64,000 nucleotides of DNA from contig NZ_CP145905.1 of assembly GCF_036894955.1 (NCBI RefSeq), positions 56,001-120,000 on the forward strand, read 5' to 3'. The stretch is from Paenibacillus sp. KS-LC4. GTDB lineage: Bacteria; Bacillota; Bacilli; Paenibacillales; Paenibacillaceae. Positions within the stretch are counted from its first letter, which is position 1; every line of letters starts with the position of its first letter. Both the position numbers and the translations under genes were made by a program. The notes beneath the pieces are model-generated. The model ran no database searches, was not told the origin of the DNA, and saw nothing but the letters and a program-made list of their open reading frames with translations. Positions 43,849 through 54,742 of this stretch are shown one piece after another.

Positions 43849-44787
43849 GTGGAAGCACTGGCACTGGAACGCAAGGCGGAGCAGAACCGCGAACTGCGGG
43901 AACGGCTAATGCAATTGAAGAAAGAGCGCAACGCCATTATTCTTGCTCATTATTATCAGCGTGATGAAATTCAAGAGGTTGCGGACTTTCGCGGCGACTC
44001 GTTTTTGCTAGCTCAAAAAGCGGCTCAAACCGATGCAGATGTCATCGTATTTTGCGGCGTGCATTTTATGGGGGAGAGCGCTAAAATTTTGGCTCCCAAT
44101 AAAACCGTCATTATACCGGACGAGCGTGCAGGGTGCCCGATGGCCGATATGGTCAATGTCGATGGTCTTCGCAAGCTGAAAGCCCAGCATCCGAATGCGA
44201 CTGTCGTTACGTATATTAACTCTTCCGCCGAAATTAAGGCAGAGACTGACATTTGTTGTACATCAGCGAATGCGGTTAACGTTGTAAATTCCGTTGAAGG
44301 CCAAGACGTCATTTGGGTGCCGGACAAGAACCTTGGACACTATGTGCAGCAGAAGACCGATAAGAACATGATTATCTGGGAAGGCTACTGCAACACGCAT
44401 GACATGTTGACGGTGAAGGATGTAGAGGAAATGAAGGCGAAACACCCGAATGCGCAGTTTGTTGTGCATCCTGAGTGCCGCCCTGAAGTGGTTGAGTTAG
44501 GTGATTTTGTCGGAAGTACGACAGCAATTATTAAATACTGTAAGGAATCGGATTGCAAGGAGTTCATTGTCGGCACGGAGGATGGCACAGGCTATCAGCT
44601 GAGATTGGACAGCCCGGACAAAACATTCCTGTTTGCATCTAAATATTTGGTTTGCCCGAACATGAAGGTTAATAACTTGAAGAAGCTGGTTAAATGTCTT
44701 GAAACGATGCAGCCGCAAATCTATGTACCGCCGCATGTGGCGGATCAAGCACGCTTGTCCCTGGAGCGCATGTTACTCGTGAAATAG
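43849..44787 (+). CDS. nadA: Quinolinate synthase A
   Basis: Protein of 312 residues. It condenses iminoaspartate with dihydroxyacetone phosphate to quinolinate using a 4Fe-4S cluster; the ligand cysteines are probably in FCGVHFMGE, HPECRPEV and LVCPNMK. NAIILAHYYQRDEIQEVADF is the N-terminal hallmark. GTG 43849 is chosen because GAGGAGAGG lies seven bases upstream; the TTG at 43816 lacks one. First of the NAD operon. Confidence 0.94.
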   Translation: MEALALERKAEQNRELRERLMQLKKERNAIILAHYYQRDEIQEVADFRGDSFLLAQKAAQTDADVIVFCGVHFMGESAKILAPNKTVIIPDERAGCPMADMVNVDGLRKLKAQHPNATVVTYINSSAEIKAETDICCTSANAVNVVNSVEGQDVIWVPDKNLGHYVQQKTDKNMIIWEGYCNTHDMLTVKDVEEMKAKHPNAQFVVHPECRPEVVELGDFVGSTTAIIKYCKESDCKEFIVGTEDGTGYQLRLDSPDKTFLFASKYLVCPNMKVNNLKKLVKCLETMQPQIYVPPHVADQARLSLERMLLVK

Positions 44788-44825
44788 GAGCAGCATGCGC
44801 TACTCCTATGCCTGGAGGCGCTAGA

Positions 44826-46442
44826 ATGATTCCCAGATACCTTATAGACATCAAGCTGGATGAACTGCCGGTAATCGAGAAGGATGTTATTGTGATTGGG
44901 GCCGGCATTGCCGGTCTTTTTACCGCACTTCGGGCCAGTGATCGGCATTCCGTGCTGATGATTACGAAGAAGTCGCTGCTTGACAGCAACACCCGCTATG
45001 CGCAGGGCGGCATTGCCGCGGTCATATCGGAGGATGATTCACCCGCTTACCACAGCGAGGACACGCTACTTGCCGGAGCGGGGTTGTGCTCGGAGGATGC
45101 GGTCAATGTGCTCGTGCATGAGGGTCCGGAAGGTGTAAATCAGCTTATTGAAATGGGCACGCAATTCGATTTGGAAAATGGCGAGTTCGCGCTGACGAAG
45201 GAGGGCGCTCACAGCCAGCGTCGTATTTTGCATGCGAATGGGGATGCGACGGGCTACGAAATAGTCCGAGCCCTATCGGAAAAAGCGTTATCCAAGCCGG
45301 GTATTGAAGTATGGGACGACCATTTTGTCATTGATTTGGTTACCAATGATGGAGAGTGTGTGGGCGCTGTTGTGCAAAAGCCGGACGGCTCGCGTCTGCT
45401 CGTGCGCGGCAAAGCGACCGTTCTATGCTCGGGCGGTGCAGGTCAGCTTTACCGCTATACGACGAACCCTGAGGTAGCGACAGGTGACGGGATTGCTATG
45501 GCTTATCGAGCAGGAGCTTTTATTCAGGATGTAGAGTTTGTCCAGTTTCATCCAACCTCCCTATGCTATCCCGGAGCGCCACGTTTTCTGATTTCAGAGG
45601 CCGTACGCGGCGAAGGGGCTGTCCTCCGCAATACGCGAGGCGAGCGTTTTATGGAACGCTATCACCATCAGCTGGAGCTGGCGCCGCGTGACGTAGTGGC
45701 CCGCGCTATCATTAGCGAGATGGAAGCAACGAAATCAACATTTGTTTATTTGGACGTGACGCATGAGTCGCCGGATATGGTGAAGCATCGTTTTCCGAAT
45801 ATTTATGAATTTTGCTTGCAATATGGTTTGGATTTGACGACAGATTGGATTCCGGTCGCCCCTGCTGCACACTATATGATGGGCGGCGTTAAAACCGATC
45901 TCGATGGAGAAACCAATATAAGAAGGCTGTTCGCCTGCGGCGAAGTTTCTTCGACAGGTGTTCATGGAGCTAACCGATTGGCTAGCAATTCGCTTTCGGA
46001 GGCAGTCGTGTTCGGTAAGCGGATTGTCGAGAAGATTGATAAACTTGCAGAGCATGCAGAGATTCAGCCTATAATAGAGAGCAGTGTACCGCGCAGCAGT
46101 GTGCCGATTCAGGCAGTGGTGGAGCGAAGATTGAAGCTGCAAAAAGTAATGGTCAGGTATGCGGGCTTACAGCGCGATGCCAAGGGTCTCGAGAAGGGGC
46201 TGGAGGAGCTGCGGCGCCAGCTGACTATTTTTCAAGCGATGCTGACCAAGCGGGAGGAATTTGAATTTGCCAATATGCTGACATGCGCCCTGCTGACAGC
46301 AGAATCCGCTTTGCAGCGGGAGGAGAGCCGCGGCGCGCATTACCGTGAGGACTTCCCAGAGCGCAATGATCAAGTATGGCGCAAGCATACTGTAATGCAC
46401 CGTGTATACGGAAGAACAGAGGAGCGGTTAACCAATGTTTGA
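44826..46442 (+). CDS. nadB: L-aspartate oxidase
   Basis: Protein of 538 residues that oxidises aspartate to iminoaspartate with FAD. The dinucleotide site VIVIGAGIAGLFTALRAS is near residue 20; NTRYAQGGIAAV, GEVSSTGVHGANRLASNSL and FVQFHPTSL are family motifs. ATG 44826 is chosen with GGAGGCG eight bases upstream. It overlaps nadC by eight bases. Confidence 0.95.
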   Translation: MIPRYLIDIKLDELPVIEKDVIVIGAGIAGLFTALRASDRHSVLMITKKSLLDSNTRYAQGGIAAVISEDDSPAYHSEDTLLAGAGLCSEDAVNVLVHEGPEGVNQLIEMGTQFDLENGEFALTKEGAHSQRRILHANGDATGYEIVRALSEKALSKPGIEVWDDHFVIDLVTNDGECVGAVVQKPDGSRLLVRGKATVLCSGGAGQLYRYTTNPEVATGDGIAMAYRAGAFIQDVEFVQFHPTSLCYPGAPRFLISEAVRGEGAVLRNTRGERFMERYHHQLELAPRDVVARAIISEMEATKSTFVYLDVTHESPDMVKHRFPNIYEFCLQYGLDLTTDWIPVAPAAHYMMGGVKTDLDGETNIRRLFACGEVSSTGVHGANRLASNSLSEAVVFGKRIVEKIDKLAEHAEIQPIIESSVPRSSVPIQAVVERRLKLQKVMVRYAGLQRDAKGLEKGLEELRRQLTIFQAMLTKREEFEFANMLTCALLTAESALQREESRGAHYREDFPERNDQVWRKHTVMHRVYGRTEERLTNV

Positions 46443-47319
46443 GACAACGCTGGATGGCTATAATGAAGCGCTGCGCGCGCAAATACGCGGCTGGCTCGCT
46501 GAAGATATCGGAAGCGGCGATGTAACGACGGCTATGACTATTCCGCATGGGGCGCAGGCTAAGGCCGTCATTCATGTGAAGGAAAATGGACGGATCGCGG
46601 GCATTCCAGTAGCGCGCCTTGTGTTTGAAATCGTTGACCCATCGCTAGTTTTCACGGCAAAGGTCGAGGATGGGGAGTATGTTGAACAAGGCACTGTACT
46701 CGCTGAGGTAGAAGGCAGCATCCATAGTCTGCTTACAGGAGAGCGTCTAGCGCTTAATTTGATGCAGCGGATGTCCGGCGTGGCGACGAAGACTAGTGCG
46801 TTTGTAGCAGCGCTGCAAGGCCTGCCCGTTCGATTGGTCGACACTCGCAAAACGACCCCAGGGCATCGCCTGCTTGAAAAGTATGCCGTTCGCGTAGGCG
46901 GCGGCTCGAATCACCGCTTCGGCTTGTATGATGCCGTAATGATAAAGGATAATCATATTAAGGGAGCAGGCGGTATTCGGGAAGCAGTGGAAGCGGCTCG
47001 AGCAGGTATTCCCCATACGATGAAGATCGAGGTGGAGACGGAGTCTTTGGAGCAAGTCGATGAGGCGATTGCCTGCGGAGCGGATATTATTATGCTCGAC
47101 AATATGCCGCATGAGATGATGAAAGCTGCTGTACAGCAAATCAAGCAGCACGCGCCGCATGTTATTGTAGAAGCCTCCGGCAATGTGCGTCTTGATACGA
47201 TACATGGTATAGCTGCTTGCGGTGTCGACGTCATTTCGGTAGGAGGACTCACCTATTCCTTTCAATCACTCGATATTAGTCTCGACCTGTTTGCGAAGAA
47301 GGGAGGAGCCAAGTCTTGA
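46435..47319 (+). CDS. nadC: Nicotinate-nucleotide pyrophosphorylase
   Basis: Protein of 294 residues converting quinolinate and PRPP to nicotinate mononucleotide. [14 protein letters not shown] near 18, [20 protein letters not shown] near 136 and [20 protein letters not shown] near 200 are the quinolinate phosphoribosyltransferase signatures. Overlaps nadB upstream and coaX downstream (four bases). Confidence 0.95.
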   Translation: MFETTLDGYNEALRAQIRGWLAEDIGSGDVTTAMTIPHGAQAKAVIHVKENGRIAGIPVARLVFEIVDPSLVFTAKVEDGEYVEQGTVLAEVEGSIHSLLTGERLALNLMQRMSGVATKTSAFVAALQGLPVRLVDTRKTTPGHRLLEKYAVRVGGGSNHRFGLYDAVMIKDNHIKGAGGIREAVEAARAGIPHTMKIEVETESLEQVDEAIACGADIIMLDNMPHEMMKAAVQQIKQHAPHVIVEASGNVRLDTIHGIAACGVDVISVGGLTYSFQSLDISLDLFAKKGGAKS

Positions 47320-48086
47320 TTCTCGTCATTGACGTCGGCAATACGAATATCGTGCTGGGCATTTATCAAGGCAAGGAGCTGCTTCATCACTGGAGACTCA
47401 GCACGAATCGTTCTGCTACAGTTGATGAATATGGCATCAATTTTCATCATTTGTTTCATTTTGCCGGCATGCGTCTGGAGCAGATGGAAGGTGTCATTAT
47501 TTCATCGGTCGTTCCGCCGCTCATGCGGACGTTGGAGCAGCTGTGCATGAAGTATTTGCGCAAAACTCCTTTTATCGTTGGTCCAGGCGTGAAAACCGGA
47601 CTTAATATCCGGTATGAAAATCCCCGCGAGGTCGGTGCTGACCGCATTGTGAATTCGGTGGCGGGCATCGTCAAATATGGCAGTCCGCTTATTGTCGTCG
47701 ATTTCGGGACGGCAACGACGTTTGATTACATTGATGCTGCTGGCAGCTATTTGGGCGGCGCTATTGTGCCGGGCATTGCGATATCGACAGAGGCGCTTTA
47801 TCAGCGGGCGGCGAAGCTGCCGCGCATTGAGCTGGTGAAGCCGCCAAGCGTCATCGGCCGCAATCCGGTCACCTCCATGCAGGCGGGTATTATATATGGC
47901 TATGCAGGGCAAGTGGACGGTATCGTGCGCAGAATCCGCAAGGAATTTAAAGTATCGCCCCGAGTTATCGCCACGGGCGGCTTGGCTGAGTTAATTAGCT
48001 CGGAATCGGAAACGATAGATGAGGTTGATCCGCTGCTGACGTTAGAAGGCTTGCGTATCATATATGAACGGAATCAGGAGGGATAA
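47316..48086 (+). CDS. coaX: Type III pantothenate kinase
   Basis: Protein of 256 residues that phosphorylates pantothenate, the first step to coenzyme [21 protein letters not shown] is the ASKHA phosphate motif; [16 protein letters not shown] and [13 protein letters not shown] are CoaX hallmarks. TTG start overlapping the nadC stop, with GGAGGAG eight bases upstream. The next gene starts with no gap. Confidence 0.95.
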   Translation: MILVIDVGNTNIVLGIYQGKELLHHWRLSTNRSATVDEYGINFHHLFHFAGMRLEQMEGVIISSVVPPLMRTLEQLCMKYLRKTPFIVGPGVKTGLNIRYENPREVGADRIVNSVAGIVKYGSPLIVVDFGTATTFDYIDAAGSYLGGAIVPGIAISTEALYQRAAKLPRIELVKPPSVIGRNPVTSMQAGIIYGYAGQVDGIVRRIRKEFKVSPRVIATGGLAELISSESETIDEVDPLLTLEGLRIIYERNQEG

Positions 48087-48989
48087 ATGATGGAGCAAAG
48101 GAAAGATTTTTTGGTGCGCGGCACGGCATGGGAAGGGAAAATTCGTGTTTTTGCTGCCCGTACGACGCAATTGGTCGATGAGCTGCAACGCCGGCACGGC
48201 ACTCTACCGACGGCAACGGCAGCGCTGGGCAGAACGGCAACGGCTGGAGCTATTATGGGCGCCATGCTGAAAGGCGAAGAAAAGCTGACGATTCAAGTGA
48301 AGGGCGAAGGCCCAATGGGACAAATTGTCGTCGATGCAAATGCTCATGGAGAAGTGCGAGGCTACACGGACAATCCACTCGTTCTGCTTCCAAGCAATGC
48401 GCAAGGAAAACTGGACGTTGCAGGTGCCGTAGGCCATAGCGGTTATATTCATATTACTAAGGATCTTGGGCTGAAGGAGCCTTATCGCGGCAGCGTTCCG
48501 ATTGTTTCCGGAGAGCTTGGCGAAGACTTCACCTATTATTTTGCTGTATCGGAGCAGACGCCTTCCGCAGTTGGGCTTGGCGTGCTGGTTGATGAAGACG
48601 GCCGCGTCATTCATGCTGGCGGCTTTATCGTACAGCTGATGCCAGGACTTACAGATGCGGAAATTACGAAGCTGGAGAAAGCGCTCAGCACCATGCCTCC
48701 GCTCACAGCCCTGCTTGATCAAGGCGAGACGCCAGAAGGGCTGCTGAAATGGGTCGTCGGCGATGATGTTGTCATTCATGAGTCGCTGGACTTGCATTTT
48801 CAATGCAAATGCTCCCGCGATCGCGTAGAGCAGACCTTGATCAGCATGGGTGAATCGGAATTGCAGCAAACGATTGAAGAAGAAGGTAAAGCAGAGGTCG
48901 TCTGTCACTTCTGTAATGAGGCGTACCAGTTTAACCGTGTAGAGCTTGAGCAATTGCTCGAACAAGCCAAACCGAAGCCGATCCATTAA
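48087..48989 (+). CDS. hslO: Redox-regulated chaperone Hsp33
   Basis: Protein of 300 residues. Holdase activated by oxidation; the zinc/redox centre is FQCKCSRDRV and VVCHFCNEAY near residues 233-272. The N-terminal part has RTATAGAIMGAMLKGEEKLT. GGAGGG lies close upstream of two adjacent ATGs (48087, 48090). Conserved place after coaX. Confidence 0.95.
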   Translation: MMEQRKDFLVRGTAWEGKIRVFAARTTQLVDELQRRHGTLPTATAALGRTATAGAIMGAMLKGEEKLTIQVKGEGPMGQIVVDANAHGEVRGYTDNPLVLLPSNAQGKLDVAGAVGHSGYIHITKDLGLKEPYRGSVPIVSGELGEDFTYYFAVSEQTPSAVGLGVLVDEDGRVIHAGGFIVQLMPGLTDAEITKLEKALSTMPPLTALLDQGETPEGLLKWVVGDDVVIHESLDLHFQCKCSRDRVEQTLISMGESELQQTIEEEGKAEVVCHFCNEAYQFNRVELEQLLEQAKPKPIH

Positions 48990-49007
48990 TATGGAGGCTA
49001 CCGGGCA

Positions 49008-49979
49008 ATGAATAAAATCGGAGTAGTGAGGACGATTGTCGTCATTCAGGCGTTATGTATGATCGTGCTAAGTGTAGTTGTTGTAGTGAGATTGTCGCCT
49101 TTTTCTGAAGGGATGCCGGATCATGACTCAGATTCAGGAACACGTGCAGAAACAGGCAATGAGGTTGTGCCAGGCGGCTTGGATCATGATAAAATTGTAG
49201 CCATAATTGGCGATCGCAGCATTAGGGAAAGCGAATTGATGAATGTGCTTAGCGAGCAATATGGCCAAGCTACCCTCAAGCTGATGATGATTCACAGCGC
49301 CATTGACCAAGAGGCCGCCTCGCAGCAGCTTGAAGTGACCGCTGCGGAGCAGCAGAGAGCTGTTGAGGAGCAGGCAGCGGGATATGATAGCGAAGAGGAC
49401 TTTTACCGCATAATGGACCAGCAGTTGGGTATGTCCAAAGAGGATGTTTTGAAGGATACGAAGTACAGGCTGTTGACTGAAAAAATAGCAATTCAAAAAG
49501 TGGATGTGCCTGATGCTGAGGTTGAACGCTACATTGCGGATCATGAGGAGCAATACGGCGACAGGCTGCAATATCGCTTATCCTGGATTGTGACGGCGAA
49601 TGTGGAAGAGGCGAACCGCGTGCTGGATAGGCTCTCTGAGGGAGCGGACTTTGCGCAAGCAGCGGCTAAGTATTCGATAGATGCCTTTACAGCAGATGCT
49701 GGCGGTGATTTAGGCCTAATTGATGCTGATGACCCGTTTCATGAGCAGGCAATTCTTTCGGCGGCAAGCAAGCTGGGTACGGGAGAGATTGCTGGCCCGA
49801 TAGCGATTGCCGAAGGGTATGCCATCATTCGTTTGATGGAGCGCCACACAACGGATAAGCCACAGGGTCAGCAGCTATATGAGCTGGTCCGCAAAGAGCT
49901 GGCATTATCACAGGCTCCTTCCCTAAGCCAAATTGAGCAGCAGCTATTGGAGAAATATGACGCTGTCACCTTTCCATAA
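49008..49979 (+). CDS. yacD: PrsA/SurA-like peptidyl-prolyl isomerase (YacD-like)
   Basis: Protein of 323 residues with one N-terminal membrane anchor (about 7-30), an acidic linker, a SurA-type N domain and a parvulin domain (about 180-275: YRLSWIVTANVEEANRVLDR, FAQAAAKYSIDAFTADAGGD). It probably folds exported proteins on the outer face of the membrane. No lipobox, unlike PrsA itself. Conserved position before cysK. Confidence 0.85.
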   Translation: MNKIGVVRTIVVIQALCMIVLSVVVVVRLSPFSEGMPDHDSDSGTRAETGNEVVPGGLDHDKIVAIIGDRSIRESELMNVLSEQYGQATLKLMMIHSAIDQEAASQQLEVTAAEQQRAVEEQAAGYDSEEDFYRIMDQQLGMSKEDVLKDTKYRLLTEKIAIQKVDVPDAEVERYIADHEEQYGDRLQYRLSWIVTANVEEANRVLDRLSEGADFAQAAAKYSIDAFTADAGGDLGLIDADDPFHEQAILSAASKLGTGEIAGPIAIAEGYAIIRLMERHTTDKPQGQQLYELVRKELALSQAPSLSQIEQQLLEKYDAVTFP

Positions 49980-50039
49980 ATATAAGAAATTTTAGGTTTG
50001 TCCATAAGCTTCCATTATATTGGAGCATCATATAGTTGT

Positions 50040-50082
50040 GTTCGCCAGATGATTAGAAAATGGGCGAACCATTCTGCTTTTT
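50040..50082 (+). terminator. Probable terminator after yacD
   Basis: GTTCGCC and GGCGAAC pair around a 16-base loop; a T run follows after about eight bases. Weaker than the others. Confidence 0.5.
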
Positions 50083-50084
50083 CA

Positions 50085-50180
50085 AAATGTAAGCATTTAT
50101 AAGGCTTCCACTTATAGCGGGCTTATATTTCAGCGCAAATGGATGCTTTATCGGTCAGGGATGGCGTTAGCCAGCCGTAC
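50085..50180 (+). repeat. Intergenic hairpin repeat, copy B
   Basis: Outer arms AAATGTAAG and CTTATATTT, inner arms TTATAAG and CTTATA (50085-50130). A second part CAGCGCAAATGG onward resembles copy A (GATGGCGTTAGCC against GACGGCGATAGCC). Located about 100-200 bases upstream of cysK. Confidence 0.65.
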
Positions 50181-50202
50181 TCGCATGAAGGAAATGAAGG
50201 TA

Positions 50203-50232
50203 TTGACAACGAATACAACTCATTGATAAGAT
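50203..50232 (+). promoter_or_regulatory. cysK: cysK promoter region
   Basis: TTGACA and TAAGAT are 18 bases apart. Downstream, ACTGAATCAGT (50252-50262) is an 11-base palindrome that could be a regulator site (CymR is the Bacillus precedent, unproven here). Confidence 0.5.
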
Positions 50233-50286
50233 GGAATTAGTTTAAAAACCAACTGAATCAGTCGGAATAAGGAGGAAGTATGACAT

Positions 50287-51225
50287 ATGGCAAAAATCGT
50301 GCAAAGCATTACTGACCTAATTGGTGATACACCGCTAGTTCGCTTGAATCGTCTAGTTCCTGAGGATAGCGCTGAGATTTATGTAAAGCTTGAATATCAA
50401 AATCCAGGTGCGAGCGTAAAAGACCGTATCGCAATCAGCATGATTGAAGTAGCTGAGCAGGAAGGCATCATCAAGCCAGGCGATACAATTGTTGAGCCTA
50501 CGAGCGGCAACACGGGTATTGGTCTGGCATTGGTAGCAGCAGCTAAAGGCTATAAAGCTATCCTCGTTATGCCTGAGACGATGAGTATTGAGCGCCGCAA
50601 CCTGCTTCGTGCTTATGGTGCAGAAGTTGTTCTGACGCCAGGCTCAGAGGGCATGAACGGAGCTGTTCGCAAAGCGGAAGAGCTGGCGAAAGAAAATCCG
50701 TCCTATTTTATCCCGCAGCAGTTCAATAACCAAGCGAATGTGAAAATCCACCGCGAAACAACAGGTCCAGAAATTGTTGAGGCGATCAACTCTCTGGATG
50801 GCAAGCTGGATGCATTCGTAGCGGGTATTGGTACTGGCGGTACGATTACGGGTACTGGTGAAGTACTGAAAAAGAACTTCAAGGATATTAAAATTTATGC
50901 GGTTGAGCCTGCGGCTTCCCCACTGCTTTCGGGTGGACAGCCGGGACCTCACAAAATTCAAGGAATTGGCGCTAACTTTGTGCCGACGATTTTGAATCGT
51001 GAAATCTATGACGAGGTCATTACGGTTGAAAATGATGATGCATTCGACTACGCACGCCGTGCTGCGAAAGAAGAAGGCATCCTGTGCGGAATTTCCTCCG
51101 GTGCTGCGATCTATGCTGCTTTGAAGGTAGCGAAGGAGCTTGGCAAAGGCAAGCGCGTTATTGCGGTTGTTCCAAGTAACGGTGAGCGTTACCTCAGTAC
51201 GCCGCTGTTCAATTTCGAGAACTAA
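50287..51225 (+). CDS. cysK: Cysteine synthase A (O-acetylserine sulfhydrylase)
   Basis: Protein of 312 residues. The PLP lysine is in ASVKDRIA near residue 42; [18 protein letters not shown] near 70 binds substrate; [15 protein letters not shown] near 178 binds the PLP phosphate. It makes cysteine from O-acetylserine and sulfide. AAGGAGG precedes the ATG by nine bases. Own terminator follows. Confidence 0.96.
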   Translation: MAKIVQSITDLIGDTPLVRLNRLVPEDSAEIYVKLEYQNPGASVKDRIAISMIEVAEQEGIIKPGDTIVEPTSGNTGIGLALVAAAKGYKAILVMPETMSIERRNLLRAYGAEVVLTPGSEGMNGAVRKAEELAKENPSYFIPQQFNNQANVKIHRETTGPEIVEAINSLDGKLDAFVAGIGTGGTITGTGEVLKKNFKDIKIYAVEPAASPLLSGGQPGPHKIQGIGANFVPTILNREIYDEVITVENDDAFDYARRAAKEEGILCGISSGAAIYAALKVAKELGKGKRVIAVVPSNGERYLSTPLFNFEN

Positions 51226-51280
51226 CACTTATGTCTAATCGGAGCCGTGCCCGAAGCAGGAGCGGTATACCGTTTGACTG

Positions 51281-51311
51281 GCCTTCCATTCATTTGAGTG
51301 GAGGGCTTTTT
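51281..51311 (+). terminator. Terminator after cysK
   Basis: GCCTTCCATTC and GAGTGGAGGGC pair with wobble bases around a four-base loop, followed by a T run. Confidence 0.75.
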
Positions 51312-51312
51312 A

Positions 51313-51413
51313 TATTCTAACAATTTATAAGTTTCATCCTTATATCCGCTTAGAATACTCCGACAAAGCTCTTCGCTCGTCCCAAAAGGACGACGAAGTC
51401 GTTTTTGCTTGTA
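51313..51413 (+). repeat. Intergenic hairpin repeat, copy C
   Basis: Outer arms TATTCTAA and TTAGAATA differ from the other copies yet still pair perfectly, a set of compensatory changes. Inner arms TTATAAG and CTTATA. A second hairpin with CGTCC/GGACG and CTTC/GAAG follows, ending in GTCGTTTTTGC, nearly identical to copy D. Located before pabB. Confidence 0.75.
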
Positions 51414-51497
51414 TGGCGGCAGCGCTCTTTCCTTTTGGGCGGGTATTCTGTATACTAGGCAAAATAAACATGCTTGTCGATCGGGGGTTGGAAGGTG

Positions 51498-53129
51498 ATG
51501 TTCACCGCCTTTGACTATTGGTTAGGGTGGCACGCCGAGCGGAAGTATACGACTTTTCCACTGCTGCGGGAGCTGCCGCTTGGAGAAGAAGGCGTCGCTT
51601 CATGGGAAGAGGCATGGCGGGATGCATCGCCGTATGCTTTTGTACTGGAGAGCGGTAAGGATGGACGCTATACGTATCTCGGCTTGCAGCCGGAGAGCGT
51701 CATTCGCGGCAAAGGCTTGGAGGCGGAAGCCCGGACGCTGCGGATAGATGGAGCTGAAGCTTCAGATGATGCTGATTCGACCTTGCGCTACCAGGGCAAG
51801 CCGCTCGAAGTGGTGCGGAGCTGGATGGAGCCATATCGCTCGCCAAAGCTTGAAGCAGCTGGCACGCCGAAGTGGACGGGCGGATGTGTCGGATTTTGGA
51901 GCTATGACGTCATTCGTTCGATTGAACGGCTGCCGGAGCTGACGGAAGATGATTTGAATGTGCCGGATTATTTATTTTTGCGTTTAAATGAGCTATGGAT
52001 TGTCGATCATAGCGACAAGAAGCTATATTGCGCTGTGCACACTCCTGTGCCAAGTGAAGCAGGGCAAGAGGAGCTGAGACTGCTATATGTGCAGGCTTGC
52101 TCACGAGCCGGCGAGATGGCTGCTTATTGGCAGGAGCGCTTCGGGAGCGCAGCGAATGGCCAGCGAGAAGAGAAGGATGCTGAAAGCAAAAGCGATAGCC
52201 GCCGATTGCGGCTTGAGCGGCAGCGGCTCGCTGACGATGCTTCCCTGCACGGCAATGGGGACGCGCTGGATGGGATCAGCACGCGGTTTTCGAAGGAAGC
52301 TTTTGAAGAGGCAGTTCGGCAAATTCAGCGCTACATCGGACAAGGCGATGTATTTCAGGTGAATTTATCGGTACGCCAGAGCCGGGCGCTTGCTGCGCAG
52401 CCGGAAGAGCTGTACGAGTGGCTGCGTCTCATTAATCCTTCTCCTTATATGGGCTTTCTGCGCTGCCCTGACTTTCAACTCGTGTCGGCTTCGCCGGAGC
52501 TGCTGGTTGAGCGTCGCGGCGACTTGCTTGCAGCCCGCCCTATTGCCGGAACGCGCAGGCGCGGCCGTACAGAAGCAGAAAATGAGCTTATGGCGGAGGA
52601 GCTGCGGACAAGCGAGAAGGAGCGAGCCGAGCATATTATGCTGGTCGATCTGGAGCGCAACGATTTGGGACGGATTTCGGCTTACGGCACAGTGAAAGTG
52701 GAAGAGCTGATGGTAATTGAGCAATATTCGCATGTGATGCATTTGGTATCCCAGGTCGAGGGGCGGCTTGCCGAGGGCAAGGATGCTTATGATGTCATTG
52801 CGGCGACTTTCCCGGGCGGCACCATTACAGGCGCTCCCAAAATCCGCACGATGGAAATTATTGAAGAGCTGGAGCCTGTGAGGCGCGGTCCTTATACCGG
52901 CTCGCTCGGATGGATTGACTATAATGGCGATATGGAATTTAATATTATTATACGAACGATGGTCATCAAGGATGGCATGGTGCATATTCAGGCTGGAGCA
53001 GGCATTGTTATTGATTCCAAGCCGGAGCGCGAATATAAGGAATCATTAAGCAAGGCCAAGGCGTTGTGGAAGGCGATTGAGTATAGTGAGCGGTTCAGGC
53101 AGGCTGCGCCAAGCGGGCGCAAACAATAG
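51498..53129 (+). CDS. pabB: Aminodeoxychorismate synthase component I
   Basis: Protein of 543 residues that aminates chorismate to 4-amino-4-deoxychorismate with PabA. The chorismate-binding domain fills the C-terminal half: [54 protein letters not shown] and [12 protein letters not shown]. The N-terminal anthranilate-synthase-like domain carries [23 protein letters not shown] 51498 has GGGGG ten bases upstream; GTG 51495 is an alternative. First gene of the folate operon. Confidence 0.92.
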   Translation: MFTAFDYWLGWHAERKYTTFPLLRELPLGEEGVASWEEAWRDASPYAFVLESGKDGRYTYLGLQPESVIRGKGLEAEARTLRIDGAEASDDADSTLRYQGKPLEVVRSWMEPYRSPKLEAAGTPKWTGGCVGFWSYDVIRSIERLPELTEDDLNVPDYLFLRLNELWIVDHSDKKLYCAVHTPVPSEAGQEELRLLYVQACSRAGEMAAYWQERFGSAANGQREEKDAESKSDSRRLRLERQRLADDASLHGNGDALDGISTRFSKEAFEEAVRQIQRYIGQGDVFQVNLSVRQSRALAAQPEELYEWLRLINPSPYMGFLRCPDFQLVSASPELLVERRGDLLAARPIAGTRRRGRTEAENELMAEELRTSEKERAEHIMLVDLERNDLGRISAYGTVKVEELMVIEQYSHVMHLVSQVEGRLAEGKDAYDVIAATFPGGTITGAPKIRTMEIIEELEPVRRGPYTGSLGWIDYNGDMEFNIIIRTMVIKDGMVHIQAGAGIVIDSKPEREYKESLSKAKALWKAIEYSERFRQAAPSGRKQ

Positions 53130-53143
53130 AGGGGGCGCATGCG

Positions 53144-53725
53144 ATGATTCTCGTAATAGATAACTATGATTCGTTTACCTACAACCTTGTGCAATATTTA
53201 GGCGAGCTTGGCGAGGACATTGTGGTCAAAAGAAATGATGAGCTGGAGCTGGCGGACATTGAGCAGCTGGCACCTGATCATATTTTGATTTCTCCGGGAC
53301 CCTGCTCTCCGAATGAGGCGGGCATCAGTCTGTCGCTGATTGAGCATTTTAAAGGGAAAATTCCGATTTTCGGCGTATGCCTTGGCCATCAGGCAATCGG
53401 ACAAGCGTTTGGCGGCGATGTCATACGCGCAGAGCGCCTGATGCATGGCAAAACCTCGCAAATGGTGCATGACGGCAAGACGATTTTTGAAGGCATCCCT
53501 TCACCGTTCACCGCAACCCGTTACCATTCCCTTATCGTGAAAAAAGAAACCCTGCCTGACTGTCTTGAAATCAGCGCAGAAACAGCGGAAGGCGAAATTA
53601 TGGCCCTTCGCCATAAAGAATACCCGATTGAAGGGGTGCAATTCCATCCAGAATCCATTATTTCCGAGCATGGTCTGACGCTGCTGCGTAACTTTTTGAA
53701 AATTCGTACAGGCGCGCCGCGATGA
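53144..53725 (+). CDS. pabA: Aminodeoxychorismate/anthranilate synthase glutaminase
   Basis: Class I glutamine amidotransferase of 193 residues. [19 protein letters not shown] at the start, nucleophile Cys in [10 protein letters not shown] near 79, His-Glu in GVQFHPESI near 170. It supplies ammonia to PabB; in Bacillus the same subunit also serves tryptophan synthesis. Overlaps pabC by four bases (ATGA). Confidence 0.95.
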   Translation: MILVIDNYDSFTYNLVQYLGELGEDIVVKRNDELELADIEQLAPDHILISPGPCSPNEAGISLSLIEHFKGKIPIFGVCLGHQAIGQAFGGDVIRAERLMHGKTSQMVHDGKTIFEGIPSPFTATRYHSLIVKKETLPDCLEISAETAEGEIMALRHKEYPIEGVQFHPESIISEHGLTLLRNFLKIRTGAPR

Positions 53726-54681
53726 AGGTTGCGTTGGGCGGCGTTGTCTTGGATGCTGAGCAAGCTGTGATCTCAATATATGATCACGGCTTTTTGTACG
53801 GTTTGGGTTTGTTCGAGACGTTTCGGACCTATGGCGGCCGCGCATACTTGCTGGAGCGGCATTTGCGGCGTCTGGAAGCAGGTTGTTTGTCGCTGGGCAT
53901 CCGCTACAAAGCGGATCAAACCGCGCTGGAGGCGAGCATTGCCAAGCTGCTTCAGGCAAATGAGCTGACGGACGGCTATGTCCGGCTGACCGTTACAGCG
54001 GGCGAAGGCGGGCTAGGCTTGCCGATGGGCGATTACGAGCAGCCGCAGGAGTTGATCTTGATGAAGGCGCTGCCTCCCTATCAGGCGGAGCTTTATGAGC
54101 ATGGCCGCGAGCTTAGGCTGCTGCATACGAAGCGCAATACGCCAGAGGGCGAGATCCGACTTAAATCGCTGCACTATATGAATAATATTATAGCGAAGCG
54201 CGAGCTTGCCGCGAGCGATGCCTCGCCGGGGGCAGAGGGATTGATGCTGAGCGGCGATGGCCTGCTGACGGAAGGTATCGTCAGCAATCTTTTTTTCGCC
54301 CAGGACGGGGTTATTCGGACGCCTGCGGTAGATACGGGCATCCTGCCTGGCATTACGCGAGAGCGTGTGTTAGAGCTTGCCCGTGCGGCGGGCTTTCAGG
54401 TGGAGGAGGGCTACTACAGCTGGAATCAGCTGCTGGGGGCAGATGAAATATGGCTGACGGGCTCTGTACAGGAGCTGGTCCCGGTGACGCGGTTAAGTGG
54501 TACCGACGGCACTCAGGTGCAGGTTGGCAAAGGGGCAGCTGCGGGAATCGGCGTGGGCTACGAATCGGCAAGAAATGCAGCCATGCTTGAACCCGCCGCG
54601 GCAGAAGCTAGGCCTATCGCTGGGCCGATCACTCGTCAGCTTCTAAAGGCCTATCGCTCTGATACGATGAGAAGCAAGTAA
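53722..54681 (+). CDS. pabC: Aminodeoxychorismate lyase
   Basis: PLP fold-type IV enzyme of 319 residues that releases pyruvate to give p-aminobenzoate. [20 protein letters not shown] near 17, the PLP lysine probably in [11 protein letters not shown] near 148, and [11 protein letters not shown] near 183. The family also holds branched-chain aminotransferases, but the operon position settles the role. Confidence 0.92.
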   Translation: MKVALGGVVLDAEQAVISIYDHGFLYGLGLFETFRTYGGRAYLLERHLRRLEAGCLSLGIRYKADQTALEASIAKLLQANELTDGYVRLTVTAGEGGLGLPMGDYEQPQELILMKALPPYQAELYEHGRELRLLHTKRNTPEGEIRLKSLHYMNNIIAKRELAASDASPGAEGLMLSGDGLLTEGIVSNLFFAQDGVIRTPAVDTGILPGITRERVLELARAAGFQVEEGYYSWNQLLGADEIWLTGSVQELVPVTRLSGTDGTQVQVGKGAAAGIGVGYESARNAAMLEPAAAEARPIAGPITRQLLKAYRSDTMRSK

Positions 54682-54742
54682 GGCAGGAGCGTCAGGCGAC
54701 TGCATATTAAGACTAGTATAGCTAAAGGTGTGAGCGTAGCTT

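Noticed and set aside
49980..50286. Possible S-box or T-box leader before cysK
   Set aside because: No conserved riboswitch or T-box motifs (no specifier-loop/TGGN antiterminator pattern) seen; the structure present is the hairpin repeat.
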